Assembly: GCF_011397115.1 (NCBI RefSeq)
Contig: NZ_AP022822.1
Coordinates: 1 to 64,000, forward strand
Source: Enterococcus saigonensis
GTDB taxonomy: Bacteria; Bacillota; Bacilli; Lactobacillales; Enterococcaceae
DNA: 64,000 nt
Reading direction: 5' to 3'
Shown here: in pieces, positions 9,633 through 18,603 of the stretch
How positions within the stretch are numbered: position 1 is the first letter of the stretch
How the letters are laid out: each line of letters begins with the position of its first letter
The notes under the pieces: generated by a model
The model's database searches: none
The model's input: the letters and a program-made list of their open reading frames with translations, nothing else
Told to the model about the DNA's origin: nothing
Position numbers and translations under genes: made by a program

Positions 9633-9701
9633 GTTTGAACAGCACCAGTCATTTTTGTAGCGCTGCTAAAGGCAGTCAAAAACCTCTGGTGTTGTTTAAA
9701 C
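9633..9701 (+). promoter_or_regulatory. Long imperfect hairpin between gyrB and gyrA
   Basis: Outer arms GTTTGAACAGCACCAG and CTGGTGTTGTTTAAAC pair at 14 of 16 positions. Inside them TTTTTG pairs with CAAAAA, and CTGC pairs with GCAG around a short loop. No T run follows, so it does not look like a simple terminator. It ends just before the gyrA ribosome site, so it could act as an mRNA processing site or 5' leader. The function is inferred only. Confidence 0.6.
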
Positions 9702-9723
9702 ATCTTAGTTAGGAGTGAAACAC

Positions 9724-12255
9724 TTGGAAGATAATAAAGCCCATATTCATGACGTCAATTTGAGTAGTGAAATGAAAAATTCATTTATTGATTACGCCAT
9801 GAGTGTTATTGTAGCGCGGGCATTGCCAGACGTTCGTGATGGTTTAAAACCGGTTCACCGCCGGATTTTATACGGAATGAATGAATTAGGTGTGACACCA
9901 GACAAGCCCCATAAAAAATCAGCCAGAATCGTCGGGGACGTTATGGGGAAATATCACCCTCACGGCGACTCTGCGATTTATGAGTCGATGGTGCGGATGG
10001 CCCAACCTTTTAGTTATCGTTATATGTTAGTAGACGGTCACGGTAACTTTGGTTCTGTCGATGGAGATGGTGCCGCAGCTATGCGGTACACAGAAGCTAG
10101 AATGAGTAAATTAGCGTTAGAAATGTTGCGAGACATCAATAAAGATACGGTTGATTTTACCAGCAACTACGATGATACCGAACGGGAACCAGAAGTTTTA
10201 CCTGCACGTTTTCCTAATTTGTTAGTTAACGGAACAACAGGGATTGCTGTAGGGATGGCAACCAATATTCCACCACATAATTTAAATGAAGTCACCGCTG
10301 CGATTAACTTGTTAATGGAAAATCCTGATGTGACAACCAATGAATTGATGGAAGTTTTACCCGGACCAGATTTTCCAACTGGTGGTTTAGTAATGGGTAA
10401 ATCCGGTATTCGCCGTGCCTATGAAACAGGGAAAGGTTCTATTACCGTGCGAGGCCGAGTTGAAGTAACGGAGATGCCAAATGGTAAAGAACGAATTTTA
10501 GTAACAGAATTACCTTACATGGTCAATAAAGCAAAATTGATTGAGCGTATTTCGGAATTACATCGGGACAAACGAATTGAAGGTATTACAGATTTACGGG
10601 ATGAATCAAGCCGTGAAGGGATGCGAATTGTCATTGATGTGCGGCGAGATGTGTCGGCGTCTGTTATTTTGAATAACCTTTACAAATTGACAGCTTTGCA
10701 ATCTTCCTTTGGTTTTAATATGTTAGCCATTGAAAAAGGCGTACCAAAGATTTTAAGTTTAAAACGCATTTTAGAAAATTATGTGGAGCACCAGCAAGAA
10801 GTAGTCACACGCAGAACAGCCTTTGATAAAGCAAAAGCGGAAGCGCGTGCTCATATTTTAGAAGGTTTGCGGATTGCGTTGGATCACATTGATGAGATTA
10901 TTGCCATTATTCGTAGTTCAAATACCGATGATGAAGCCAAAAATACTTTAATGGCAAAATTTGAATTATCGGATCGCCAAGCGCAAGCAATTTTAGACAT
11001 GCGCTTACGTCGTTTAACTGGTTTAGAGCGGGATAAAATCGAAAAAGAATACCAAGAGTTATTAGCATTAATTAAAGATTTAGCTGATATCTTAGCTCGC
11101 CCAGAACGAGTCAATGAAATCATCAAAACGGAATTGGATGAATTAACCCAACGTTTTGGTGACAAACGTCGGACAGAACTTTTAGTTGGTGAAGTTCTAA
11201 GCTTAGAAGATGAAGACTTAATTGAAGAAGAAGAAGTTGTTATTACCTTGACGAATAATGGCTACATTAAACGACTAGCTAATAGCGAATTTCGTGCGCA
11301 ACGGCGTGGTGGTCGTGGGGTGCAAGGAATGGGCGTTCACGATGAAGACTTCGTGAAAACGTTAGTTTCTTGTTCAACTCATGATACCTTATTATTCTTC
11401 ACCAATGCTGGTAAAGTGTACAAAGCTAAAGGGTATGAAATTCCAGAATACGGTCGTACTGCTAAAGGAATTCCAGTTATCAATTTATTAGGCATTAATT
11501 CTGCTGAAAAAATTCAAACCATTATTGCTGTTAGTGGTGAAAGTGACAATAAATACTTATTCTTTACAACTCTTTTAGGCGTCGTGAAACGAACTTCTGT
11601 GGATGCGTTTAGCAATATTCGCAGTAACGGTTTAATTGCTATTAATCTAAAAGAAAATGATGAATTAGTCGATGTTTTAGAAACAAGTGGGGATGATACG
11701 ATGATTATCGGTACCCATGATGGATATTCTGTCACCTTCAAAGAAGAAGCCGTGCGCGATATGGGTCGAACTGCTTCAGGTGTACGCGGGATTCGTTTAA
11801 GAGAAAATGACTTTGTTGTCGGTGTTTCTGTTATAACAGATGATCGTGAAGTATTAGTCATAACAGAGAATGGATACGGAAAGCGCACAGCAGGCGTTGA
11901 GTACCCTGTTAAAGGACGTGGGGGTAAAGGGATTAAAACAGCCAATATCACCCCTAAAAATGGCCCGTTAGCTGGTTTAACGACAGTTAAAGGTGATGAA
12001 GATATTATGCTTGTAACAAACAAAGGTGTTATTATTCGCTTCAACGTTGCTTCAGTTTCACAAACAGGACGTGCCACATTAGGTGTGCGCCTAATGAAGC
12101 TAGAAAATGATGCAAAAGTTGTTACTATGGCTGCTGTGGAAGCAGAAGCTGAGGAAGCAGAGACAGAAATCGTCGAAACGGTGACAACTTCAGACGTAAC
12201 GATGCTTGAAACAGAAAAAGATAGCCAATTTGACAACGACGATAATATTGAGTAA
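9724..12255 (+). CDS. gyrA: DNA gyrase subunit A
   Basis: DNA-cleaving subunit of gyrase. TTG at 9724 is chosen as start because AGGAG (9711-9715) overlaps the in-frame GTG at 9715; this also puts residues on standard numbering. Catalytic Tyr122 is in AAMRYTEARM. The quinolone region reads HPHGDSAIYESM with Ser83 and Glu87, the usual susceptible state in enterococci. The GyrA box QRRGGRG begins the C-terminal beta-pinwheel. The acidic tail after about residue 800 is variable. 843 aa. A strong terminator follows. Confidence 0.98.
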   Translation: MEDNKAHIHDVNLSSEMKNSFIDYAMSVIVARALPDVRDGLKPVHRRILYGMNELGVTPDKPHKKSARIVGDVMGKYHPHGDSAIYESMVRMAQPFSYRYMLVDGHGNFGSVDGDGAAAMRYTEARMSKLALEMLRDINKDTVDFTSNYDDTEREPEVLPARFPNLLVNGTTGIAVGMATNIPPHNLNEVTAAINLLMENPDVTTNELMEVLPGPDFPTGGLVMGKSGIRRAYETGKGSITVRGRVEVTEMPNGKERILVTELPYMVNKAKLIERISELHRDKRIEGITDLRDESSREGMRIVIDVRRDVSASVILNNLYKLTALQSSFGFNMLAIEKGVPKILSLKRILENYVEHQQEVVTRRTAFDKAKAEARAHILEGLRIALDHIDEIIAIIRSSNTDDEAKNTLMAKFELSDRQAQAILDMRLRRLTGLERDKIEKEYQELLALIKDLADILARPERVNEIIKTELDELTQRFGDKRRTELLVGEVLSLEDEDLIEEEEVVITLTNNGYIKRLANSEFRAQRRGGRGVQGMGVHDEDFVKTLVSCSTHDTLLFFTNAGKVYKAKGYEIPEYGRTAKGIPVINLLGINSAEKIQTIIAVSGESDNKYLFFTTLLGVVKRTSVDAFSNIRSNGLIAINLKENDELVDVLETSGDDTMIIGTHDGYSVTFKEEAVRDMGRTASGVRGIRLRENDFVVGVSVITDDREVLVITENGYGKRTAGVEYPVKGRGGKGIKTANITPKNGPLAGLTTVKGDEDIMLVTNKGVIIRFNVASVSQTGRATLGVRLMKLENDAKVVTMAAVEAEAEEAETEIVETVTTSDVTMLETEKDSQFDNDDNIE

Positions 12256-12264
12256 ATAAGTTTA

Positions 12265-12310
12265 AATACTACTACTAGCGAGATAAATACTGCTGGTGGT
12301 AGTATTTTTT
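12265..12310 (+). terminator. Intrinsic terminator after gyrA
   Basis: AATACTACTACTAGC pairs with GCTGGTGGTAGTATT (G-U pairs included) and is followed by T6. Confidence 0.9.
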
Positions 12311-12713
12311 ATTACTTAGAAATGATTATTGATTGAAAAACCTCACTAACTTTGTAACACCACGGGCAAAGAAAAAGATCATTTTTCTTTTAATTTGTTG
12401 AAGGGGCAAATTTTTTCTTAATTAAAGAAATTAACGCGAAGAGTAAGTAATACTGGGGAAAAGTCAGGCTATGCTTTTTACAAAGTTATCCACTGTGGAA
12501 AACTAATTTTTGAATTTTGAACGTTGTGCTGCATACGAGTCAAAAATTTAAGTTTAATTGCTATGCATACGAATAGGAATATTAAAGCCAACAAACAGAA
12601 AGTGCTCATAAAAAATACACGAAAAAAATTATTTACTACACACATCATTCGCTAGAAATTGCGTAAGTAATTTAGATGACACTGAAACAAGCTAAGCAAA
12701 CAATAAAAAATTC
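12311..12713. other. AT-rich spacer with back-to-back DnaA-box-like sites
   Basis: About 400 bases without a credible gene. At 12486-12502 TTATCCACT abuts TGTGGAAAA, which is two DnaA-box-like 9-mers facing each other, each one base off the consensus. The remainder is AT-rich and shows nothing else I can support. Confidence 0.5.
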
Positions 12714-12822
12714 TTGCGTAAATGATCCATTTCCTGTATAATTCTACTTTGTGAGTAGTCTCAATGATACTCTCTCTGCTCTTAGGAAGCTAAGGGCCTA
12801 AAGTCCATAGGGAGGTGAAAAA
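12714..12822 (+). promoter_or_regulatory. Promoter and leader of rpsF-ssb-rpsR
   Basis: TTGCGT, 17-base spacer, TATAAT (12737-12742). The roughly 70-base leader can form two small hairpins (GAGTA/TACTC and CTTAG-GAAG-CTAAG) before the AGGGAGG ribosome site. The S6-S18 operon of many bacteria is autoregulated through a leader RNA, so this leader is a candidate. I cannot confirm the conserved motif. Confidence 0.6.
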
Positions 12823-12825
12823 TCA

Positions 12826-13125
12826 ATGGAAAACACGAAGTATGAAATCATGTACATCATTCGTCCAAACATTGATGAAGAAGCAAAAACTGCTTTGATC
12901 GAACGTTTTGATGCAATCTTAAAAGACAACGGCGCTGAAGTTGTTGAATCAAAAGATTGGGAAAAACGCCGTCTAGCGTATGAAATGAACGGATTCCGCG
13001 AAGGTATCTATCATATCGTCAAAGTTACTTCTCCATCAGATGCTGCTGCGATCAATGAATTTGACCGTTTAGCAAAGATCAACGACGGTATTTTACGTCA
13101 CATGATCGTTAAGGAAGAAGCTTAA
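12826..13125 (+). CDS. rpsF: 30S ribosomal protein S6
   Basis: Small-subunit protein that pairs with S18 on the platform. Begins with TKYEIMYIIRPN, which is characteristic, and contains the conserved KRRLAYEM segment. 99 aa is the normal length. First gene of the rpsF-ssb-rpsR operon, with a strong AGGGAGG site. A parS site sits between it and ssb. Confidence 0.98.
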   Translation: MENTKYEIMYIIRPNIDEEAKTALIERFDAILKDNGAEVVESKDWEKRRLAYEMNGFREGIYHIVKVTSPSDAAAINEFDRLAKINDGILRHMIVKEEA

Positions 13126-13128
13126 TAT

Positions 13129-13144
13129 TGTTTCACGTGAAACA
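13129..13144. promoter_or_regulatory. parS, ParB (Spo0J) binding site
   Basis: TGTTTCACGTGAAACA is a perfect 16-base palindrome that fits the conserved parS consensus. It lies in the short rpsF-ssb spacer. ParB binding here would nucleate the origin-segregation complex. Confidence 0.93.
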
Positions 13145-13170
13145 AATCTATGACGAGGAGATGAACCGGT

Positions 13171-13701
13171 TTGATTAATAATGTAGTTTTAGTCGGTAGA
13201 TTAACCAAAGATCCTGATTTACGTTACACAGCCAATGGTGCGGCAGTTGCGACCTTTACCCTAGCAGTAAATCGCAATTTCACAAACCAAAGTGGTGATC
13301 GTGAAGCAGATTTTATCAATTGTGTAATCTGGCGTAAACCAGCCGAAACTTTAGCTAATTATGCCCGCAAAGGAACGTTGCTAGGAGTTACTGGCCGTAT
13401 CCAAACTCGGAATTATGAAAATCAACAAGGTCAACGTGTTTACGTGACTGAAGTGGTTGCTGAAAACTTCCAATTATTAGAATCACGTTCTGCAAACGAA
13501 CAACGCCAACAAGGTAGTACCAATACGAACGGTGGCGGTGGTTTCAACAATAATTATGGTGGTGCCAACCAACAAAACAATTTTAATCAAAACCAACCTT
13601 CTCAAACCAACGGAATGCCGAGTTTTGATCGCGATACTTCTGATCCATTCGGGTCTGATGCATCAACCATCGACATTTCAGACGATGATTTACCATTCTA
13701 A
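13171..13701 (+). CDS. ssb: Single-stranded DNA-binding protein
   Basis: Binds ssDNA during replication and repair. OB fold in residues 1-105 (INNVVLVGRLTKDPDLRYT at the start). A low-complexity Gln/Asn/Gly linker spans residues 110-150, and the acidic partner-binding tip DISDDDLPF is at the C-terminus. TTG start at 13171, behind GAGGAG, as is common for this gene. 176 aa. Lies between rpsF and rpsR as in most Firmicutes. Confidence 0.97.
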   Translation: MINNVVLVGRLTKDPDLRYTANGAAVATFTLAVNRNFTNQSGDREADFINCVIWRKPAETLANYARKGTLLGVTGRIQTRNYENQQGQRVYVTEVVAENFQLLESRSANEQRQQGSTNTNGGGGFNNNYGGANQQNNFNQNQPSQTNGMPSFDRDTSDPFGSDASTIDISDDDLPF

Positions 13702-13724
13702 GCAATTGATAGGAGGGAAATAGG

Positions 13725-13961
13725 ATGGCACAACAAAGAAGAGGCGGACGTAAACGTCGCAAAGTAGACTATATCGCAGCTAACAATATCGAATACATCG
13801 ATTACAAAGATATCGAATTGTTAAAACGATTCATTTCAGAACGCGGTAAAATTTTACCACGTCGTGTAACAGGTACTGGTGCGAAAAACCAACGTAAATT
13901 AACCGTAGCGATTAAACGCGCACGGATTATGGGCTTACTACCTTTCGTAAGTGAAGACTAA
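13725..13961 (+). CDS. rpsR: 30S ribosomal protein S18
   Basis: Basic ribosomal protein that binds 16S rRNA together with S6. Contains the typical KRRKVDYI and ILPRRVTGTGAKNQR segments. 78 aa, AGGAGGG ribosome site 7-8 bases upstream. Last gene of the operon; a strong terminator follows within 15 bases. Confidence 0.98.
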   Translation: MAQQRRGGRKRRKVDYIAANNIEYIDYKDIELLKRFISERGKILPRRVTGTGAKNQRKLTVAIKRARIMGLLPFVSED

Positions 13962-13971
13962 AAACTATTTT

Positions 13972-14023
13972 AAGAGGCCGAGATAAAAATCCTTTTTGGA
14001 TTTTTATCTCGGCCTCTTTTTTT
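13972..14023 (+). terminator. Strong intrinsic terminator after rpsR
   Basis: About 21 bp of perfect stem (AAGAGGCCGAGATAAAAATCC and its complement) with a five-T loop, then T7. Confidence 0.96.
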
Positions 14024-14708
14024 ATAAATGATAACTAATCATTTGAATAGCCAGTTAAAAATTATAACCTATTTCTTTTGAAAGAACAGTCTTATTGGAA
14101 ATGATTGCTTATTATTTTGTTTTTTTATAGTTAGAAGTAAAATAACTAAAAGTAGTAAAGTGAAAAGCTGTGAGATAGAAACTAAAGCTGAAGTAAATTA
14201 AAGTAATGCGAATTAGCTAAAAAAAGGGGAATAATCACGACTTATCCACAAATAACTAAAGCTAGATAGTTACTGTTACAGCGCATTAATTTAAACTAAT
14301 TAACACGAAATAACAAAAAAGTTTTCCACATTGTTGATAAAGAAGGTTTAATTTCTGAACAGCGACAAAAACTAGTAGAGCGAACCATTGAGAAGTGTAT
14401 ATAGTATGAATACTTATACATTCCTATTTTTCTTTGTTATTTATTACAGCTAAATATATCGTTTTTTAGACATGTCACTATCAGATCAACTACGTCGTGC
14501 ATTAAAAATGTGTGATAGATCTCATTTCAGGCGACGTGACAGAATGGAAGTAGGTAAAAAATATAGTAGAGAAGGGGAGATGTTTTTATTCTTGCCTACT
14601 CAATAGTGCTTGGATAGTAAAATTGGGAAAATAATACGTAATGTCTTTGCTCAGCATTAAAATTTCTTTGATAAAGTACTTTAAAATGAAAATTAACAGA
14701 ATTTTTAA
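14024..14708. other. Large non-coding spacer with DnaA-box-like sequences
   Basis: No coding region is supported across the roughly 900-base rpsR-gdpP gap. TTATCCACA (14242-14250) matches the DnaA-box consensus exactly, and TTTTCCACA (14322-14330) has one difference. The DNA is strongly AT-rich, and the gap also holds a parS site. It may be an origin-linked control region; no stretch of repeated boxes typical of oriC itself was seen. Confidence 0.55.
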
Positions 14709-14724
14709 TGTTTCACGTGAAACA
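14709..14724. promoter_or_regulatory. parS, ParB binding site
   Basis: TGTTTCACGTGAAACA, identical to the site after rpsF and a perfect palindrome. Confidence 0.93.
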
Positions 14725-14760
14725 TTGTGTATTGTCGTAGAATGAGACTAAAAATCGCGC

Positions 14761-14783
14761 TATCACGGTAATTGTGATAAAAT
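14761..14783 (+). promoter_or_regulatory. Palindrome and extended -10 upstream of gdpP
   Basis: TATCAC-GGTAATT-GTGATA is a 6-7-6 inverted repeat. Its right arm overlaps TGATAAAAT, which looks like an extended -10 element. It could be an operator of an unidentified regulator; no -35 is obvious. Confidence 0.4.
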
Positions 14784-14918
14784 GAAGGATAGCAAAATGG
14801 AGAGTTTTCTGTTTTTATTAGAAAATATTTTCCATTCAGTAAAGGGTTTGGAAGGATGCGTCAAACATTGCTTAAAATGAATAAGATAGTATTGAATGAG
14901 TAAATTGAGGAGTAAATT

Positions 14919-16868
14919 ATGAAGAAATATCCTTTTCTAAAAGTACTGGTGCTGGTTTTCATTGTAGAATTCATCTGTTTAGTATTTAATCCCAATCTGT
15001 GGGTGAATATTATCCTTTTTGCAGTAATCAATGTTTTTGTTTACTACGTTTATTATACGTTACAAAATTTACAGGCTTTGACAGATGAACAACGTATTCG
15101 AAAATCCGCACAAATAGCTATTGATAACTCTAAATTTTTGTCTAGTGTTTCGCCATCGATTATTTTTATTTATGAACCAAAAACGTTTCGTTTGGATTGG
15201 ATGAATCATCGCGCATTAGATTTGAAGGAACAAATAGGCAAAGATCAACTGTGGGACAAAACCTTGAAACCACTTTTAGTTGGTAGTAAAGATGCAGGTA
15301 ATTTTCATGTAGCCGATAAAAGTTTTGACTATATTATTGATCGTCAAAAAAATATTGTCTTTTTATTGGATAAAACAGCAGAAGTAGCTGTTCAAAATTA
15401 TCAAACCAATCAGCAGACGGCTATTGGTATTATCTCAGTAGATAATTACGATGATGTTGTAGATAAGATGGATGCCAAAGAGACTTCGTATTTAAATTCA
15501 TTTGTAACTACTTTTATTTCCGATTGGTCTGATGAATATAATATTTATTTAAAGCGATTGAATGCAGAACGTTTTTATTTTGTGGCACATGCCTCAGATA
15601 TTAAGAAAATGGCACAAGAGCAATTTTCTTTATTGGATAAAATTCGGACAGCCGCAGAGGAACAGTCTATTCCGCTCACCATCAGTATGGGGATTAGTTA
15701 CGGAGACGAAACAGGTGAAAAAATTGGTGAAGTTTCTCAAACGTGTTTAGATATCGCGTTAGTGCGAGGTGGAGATCAAGTAGTAGTAAAAGAAGCAAAC
15801 GATGAGGCTAAGCCGAAGTTTTATGGTGGGAAGACTGCAAGCATCACAAAGAGAACACGTGTTCGTTCGCGAGCGATGGGAACAGCCCTTAATAAAATTT
15901 TAGCCGCTGCAGAAGATATTTATATTATGGGACACCGTTATCCAGATATGGACGCGATCGGTTCAGCGTACGGCGTTGCGACTTTAGCTGATTTTCAAGG
16001 GAAAACTAGTTATGTTGTTATCAATGAAAACGAATTGATTCCTGATGTAGAACGCTGTTTGTCAGAGATCCATAAAGATGAAGCGCTAGAAGGGCATTTA
16101 ATTTCGGTTAAACAAGCGTTAGGACAAGTGAAGCAAAATAGTCTACTCGTAATGGTAGACTACCATAAGCCTTCTTTATCAATCTCTCAGGAGCTGTACG
16201 AAAAATTCGATAAAGTTGTTATCATTGACCACCATCGTCGGGGAGAAGAATTTCCTACCCAACCATTACTAACTTATATTGAATCTTCTGCTTCTTCTGC
16301 TTCTGAATTAGTTGGTGAGTTAATTCAATATCAAAGCAGCACCAAAAAACAAATGGATAAAATGACTGCGACGTTATTATTAGCCGGTATTTTTGTCGAT
16401 ACGAAGAATTTTTCTGTCCGTACCAGTTCTAGAACATTTGATATTGCTAGTTATTTAAAATCAAAAGGAGCTAATGGCGAATTAGTGCAATACATCTTAA
16501 GTTCAGATTTAACTTCATTTTTAGAGATTAGCGAGTTGGTTTCAAAAAGTGAATTTATTGATCAAGATATCGTGGTGGCGTGTGCGAGTGAAAATAAGGT
16601 TTACGATAGTGTCACGACTGCTAAAACTGCCGATACGTTGCTTTCTATGAATGATGTTCAAGCTTCCTTTGTAATTACGAAACGCAAAGACGGCTTAGTT
16701 GGCATTTCAGCGCGGAGCAATGGCAAAATTAATGTCCAGTCTATCATGGAAGATATGGGTGGCGGTGGTCATTTTACCAATGCAGCGACGCAAATCAAAG
16801 AGAAATCCCTTAACGAAGTGAAAACAATGCTTTATAATGAAATACAACATAGTCTAAAGCATGAATAA
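14919..16868 (+). CDS. gdpP: Cyclic-di-AMP phosphodiesterase GdpP
   Basis: Membrane-bound enzyme that degrades the second messenger c-di-AMP to pApA. Two N-terminal membrane helices (about residues 5-50) are followed by a PAS-like domain and a degenerate GGDEF domain (about 170-300). The DHH phosphodiesterase domain has His339, Asp343 and Asp345 in GHRYPDMDAIG and Asp437-His438-His439 in IIDHHRRGE. The DHHA1 domain carries GGGGHFTNAATQ near the end. 649 aa is normal. rplI follows, as in other Lactobacillales. Confidence 0.97.
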   Translation: MKKYPFLKVLVLVFIVEFICLVFNPNLWVNIILFAVINVFVYYVYYTLQNLQALTDEQRIRKSAQIAIDNSKFLSSVSPSIIFIYEPKTFRLDWMNHRALDLKEQIGKDQLWDKTLKPLLVGSKDAGNFHVADKSFDYIIDRQKNIVFLLDKTAEVAVQNYQTNQQTAIGIISVDNYDDVVDKMDAKETSYLNSFVTTFISDWSDEYNIYLKRLNAERFYFVAHASDIKKMAQEQFSLLDKIRTAAEEQSIPLTISMGISYGDETGEKIGEVSQTCLDIALVRGGDQVVVKEANDEAKPKFYGGKTASITKRTRVRSRAMGTALNKILAAAEDIYIMGHRYPDMDAIGSAYGVATLADFQGKTSYVVINENELIPDVERCLSEIHKDEALEGHLISVKQALGQVKQNSLLVMVDYHKPSLSISQELYEKFDKVVIIDHHRRGEEFPTQPLLTYIESSASSASELVGELIQYQSSTKKQMDKMTATLLLAGIFVDTKNFSVRTSSRTFDIASYLKSKGANGELVQYILSSDLTSFLEISELVSKSEFIDQDIVVACASENKVYDSVTTAKTADTLLSMNDVQASFVITKRKDGLVGISARSNGKINVQSIMEDMGGGGHFTNAATQIKEKSLNEVKTMLYNEIQHSLKHE

Positions 16869-17040
16869 TTGATTGCCGCTGTGTATCTTAGGATTACCCA
16901 TTTTATAGTAGGATCAATTATAAATTTAAGACTTATTTTGACCATTATTGCCGATTGACCACGAGTAAGAATTTAGCGTATGAAAGGACGAAATGCTGCA
17001 AAAATGGTCAGATAAACAGCTTTACAAGGAGGAAACTAAC

Positions 17041-17493
17041 ATGAAAGTTATTTTTTTAGCTGATGTAAAAGGAAAAGGTAAAAAAGGTGAAATTAAAGAA
17101 GTACCCACAGGTTACGCGCAAAACTATTTAATTAAAAATAAATTAGCGCAAGAAGCTAATAAAGGCAATGTCGCGGAATTAGCAGCTAAGAAGAAAGCAC
17201 AAGATAAACACGATGCTGAAATTTTAGCAGAAGCAAAAGCCTTAAAAGAAATGTTAGAAAAAGAAGAAACGGTTATTGAATTAAAAGCTAAAGCTGGAGA
17301 AGATGGTCGTTTATTTGGCTCAATTCCTTCAAAACAAATTGCTACAGCTTTGGAAAAACAATACAACGTTAAAATTGATAAACGTAAAATCGAATTAGAA
17401 AATCCAATTCGTTCATTAGGGTTCACCAATGTTCCAGCCAAGTTGCATCCAGATGTAGTGGCAACATTGAAAGTTCATGTAGGAGAAGAATAA
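17041..17493 (+). CDS. rplI: 50S ribosomal protein L9
   Basis: Large-subunit protein with an N-terminal rRNA-binding domain, a long central helix and a C-terminal domain. MKVIFLADVKGKGKKGEIKE is the standard start. ATG at 17041 is selected because AAGGAGG precedes it; the open frame extends upstream to 16993 without family similarity. 150 aa. dnaB normally follows closely; here it is about 15 kb away. Confidence 0.97.
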   Translation: MKVIFLADVKGKGKKGEIKEVPTGYAQNYLIKNKLAQEANKGNVAELAAKKKAQDKHDAEILAEAKALKEMLEKEETVIELKAKAGEDGRLFGSIPSKQIATALEKQYNVKIDKRKIELENPIRSLGFTNVPAKLHPDVVATLKVHVGEE

Positions 17494-17543
17494 AGTTTGG
17501 CGAAATATTCTCCTTAAGGAAACAAAAGAATAAAACGAAATAA

Positions 17544-17602
17544 AAAGACATCCGTTTTTTCTGACGTAATTCAATTTTTCGTCAGAAAAAACGGGTGTCT
17601 TT
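17544..17602 (+). terminator. Terminator-like hairpin after rplI
   Basis: AAAGACATCCGTTTTTTCTG pairs with its near-complement ending GGGTGTCTTT over more than 20 bp. The T run is short, so efficiency is uncertain. Confidence 0.75.
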
Positions 17603-17709
17603 GTCTACTTGGATTACGGATATCAAATAGGTATAATCAAACACTTATAAGAAAATGAAGAAGCTATTTTTTAGACAAGTAAAATTGAGAGACGTTAAAC
17701 GTTGGCGCT

Positions 17710-18324
17710 TCAATCAAGGGAAAGCCATAATGCTGGACGCAGACCACCACTATTATCACCAGTTACTGGGTGAATGGTTTTGCTGCTGTAGTGAGTAGTT
17801 TTATTACCTTGAATGCCGACATTACCGTCACCGTGGATATAGATTGCGCGCTGCAAATCTCGTCCAGGGGTACGCAGCCACCACCACCAGATATAATTAT
17901 CATAAAATGCTCGCCGTTTATCATTGTTTGGATCTTTCTTTTGAAACCAATACCGTTGTTTAGGACTTTTTTGAATTAAATTTTTACTGCTGTCACCGAA
18001 ATAGTGGCAAACCACCTCTTCTAAACTTAGAAGAAAAATGCGATCTTGTGTTTTCTTACCACCCGTCACTTTGTACCAAGGATTATCAGTTGTTAAAATT
18101 TCAGTAGTTAGAATTTTAGCTTTATTTTGAGGAGCAAAAGAGTGGTAGAATGTATCATTTAAATAGGATCTTACTTCACTGTTTCCCCAAGTTACGTCTC
18201 CTTTGTGATGATGATAAGATCGCTGTTCTACAATGTCTTTTGTAACTAATAACATGCGGTGTGCTTCTTTTGCTAATACGCGCCACGTAAAACGATCAAA
18301 AACCACGGTATCGCCAACTTTCAT
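17710..18324 (-). CDS. DUF6273 domain-containing protein
   Basis: 204 aa, transcribed against its neighbours. It has the hallmarks of the DUF6273 group: WGNSEVRSYLN, then WWWWLRTPG and the C-terminal GGLRPALWLSLD. These C-terminal motifs resemble formylglycine/lectin-like folds, but the function is unknown. No signal peptide is present, so it is probably cytoplasmic. An AAGGAG site lies upstream of its ATG. It stands alone between rplI and a MutS-like gene, and may be an accessory insertion between rplI and dnaB. Confidence 0.75.
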   Translation of the reverse strand: MKVGDTVVFDRFTWRVLAKEAHRMLLVTKDIVEQRSYHHHKGDVTWGNSEVRSYLNDTFYHSFAPQNKAKILTTEILTTDNPWYKVTGGKKTQDRIFLLSLEEVVCHYFGDSSKNLIQKSPKQRYWFQKKDPNNDKRRAFYDNYIWWWWLRTPGRDLQRAIYIHGDGNVGIQGNKTTHYSSKTIHPVTGDNSGGLRPALWLSLD

Positions 18325-18485
18325 CGTGTTCTCCTTTTATGTTAATGATGAATTTCTAAAATTTAAACTAGAATATTTTTTCCTGTTACCCGTTACTAGT
18401 AATTTAATTTTAGCATAAAAAAGCTTGCGTTGGATTTATCAGAATAATCTAGTAATAAAAATGAAAAGCACGCGACGATCTCCGG

Positions 18486-18491
18486 TATAAT
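18486..18491 (+). promoter_or_regulatory. Candidate -10 element for the MutS-like gene
   Basis: TATAAT about 110 bases upstream of the start codon. No good -35 is visible at normal spacing. Confidence 0.35.
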
Positions 18492-18603
18492 AGAGCATAT
18501 GTATTTTCAGTAATTGCTGTATTCAAAAAACAATTAATTTGAAGTTTGGTTCTATGCTCAATTGTATGATAAAAAAAACTACGACAATTTATGAGGTGAA
18601 AAA

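Noticed and set aside
9799..9990. Quinolone-resistance change in GyrA
   Set aside because: Ser83 and Glu87 are both in the usual susceptible state.
11514..12236. 240-codon open frame on the minus strand inside gyrA
   Set aside because: Shadow frame of a conserved gene; no start signal and no recognisable domains.
15856..15866. Further parS-like site (AACACGTGTT) inside gdpP
   Set aside because: Only the central CACGTG matches; the flanks do not.
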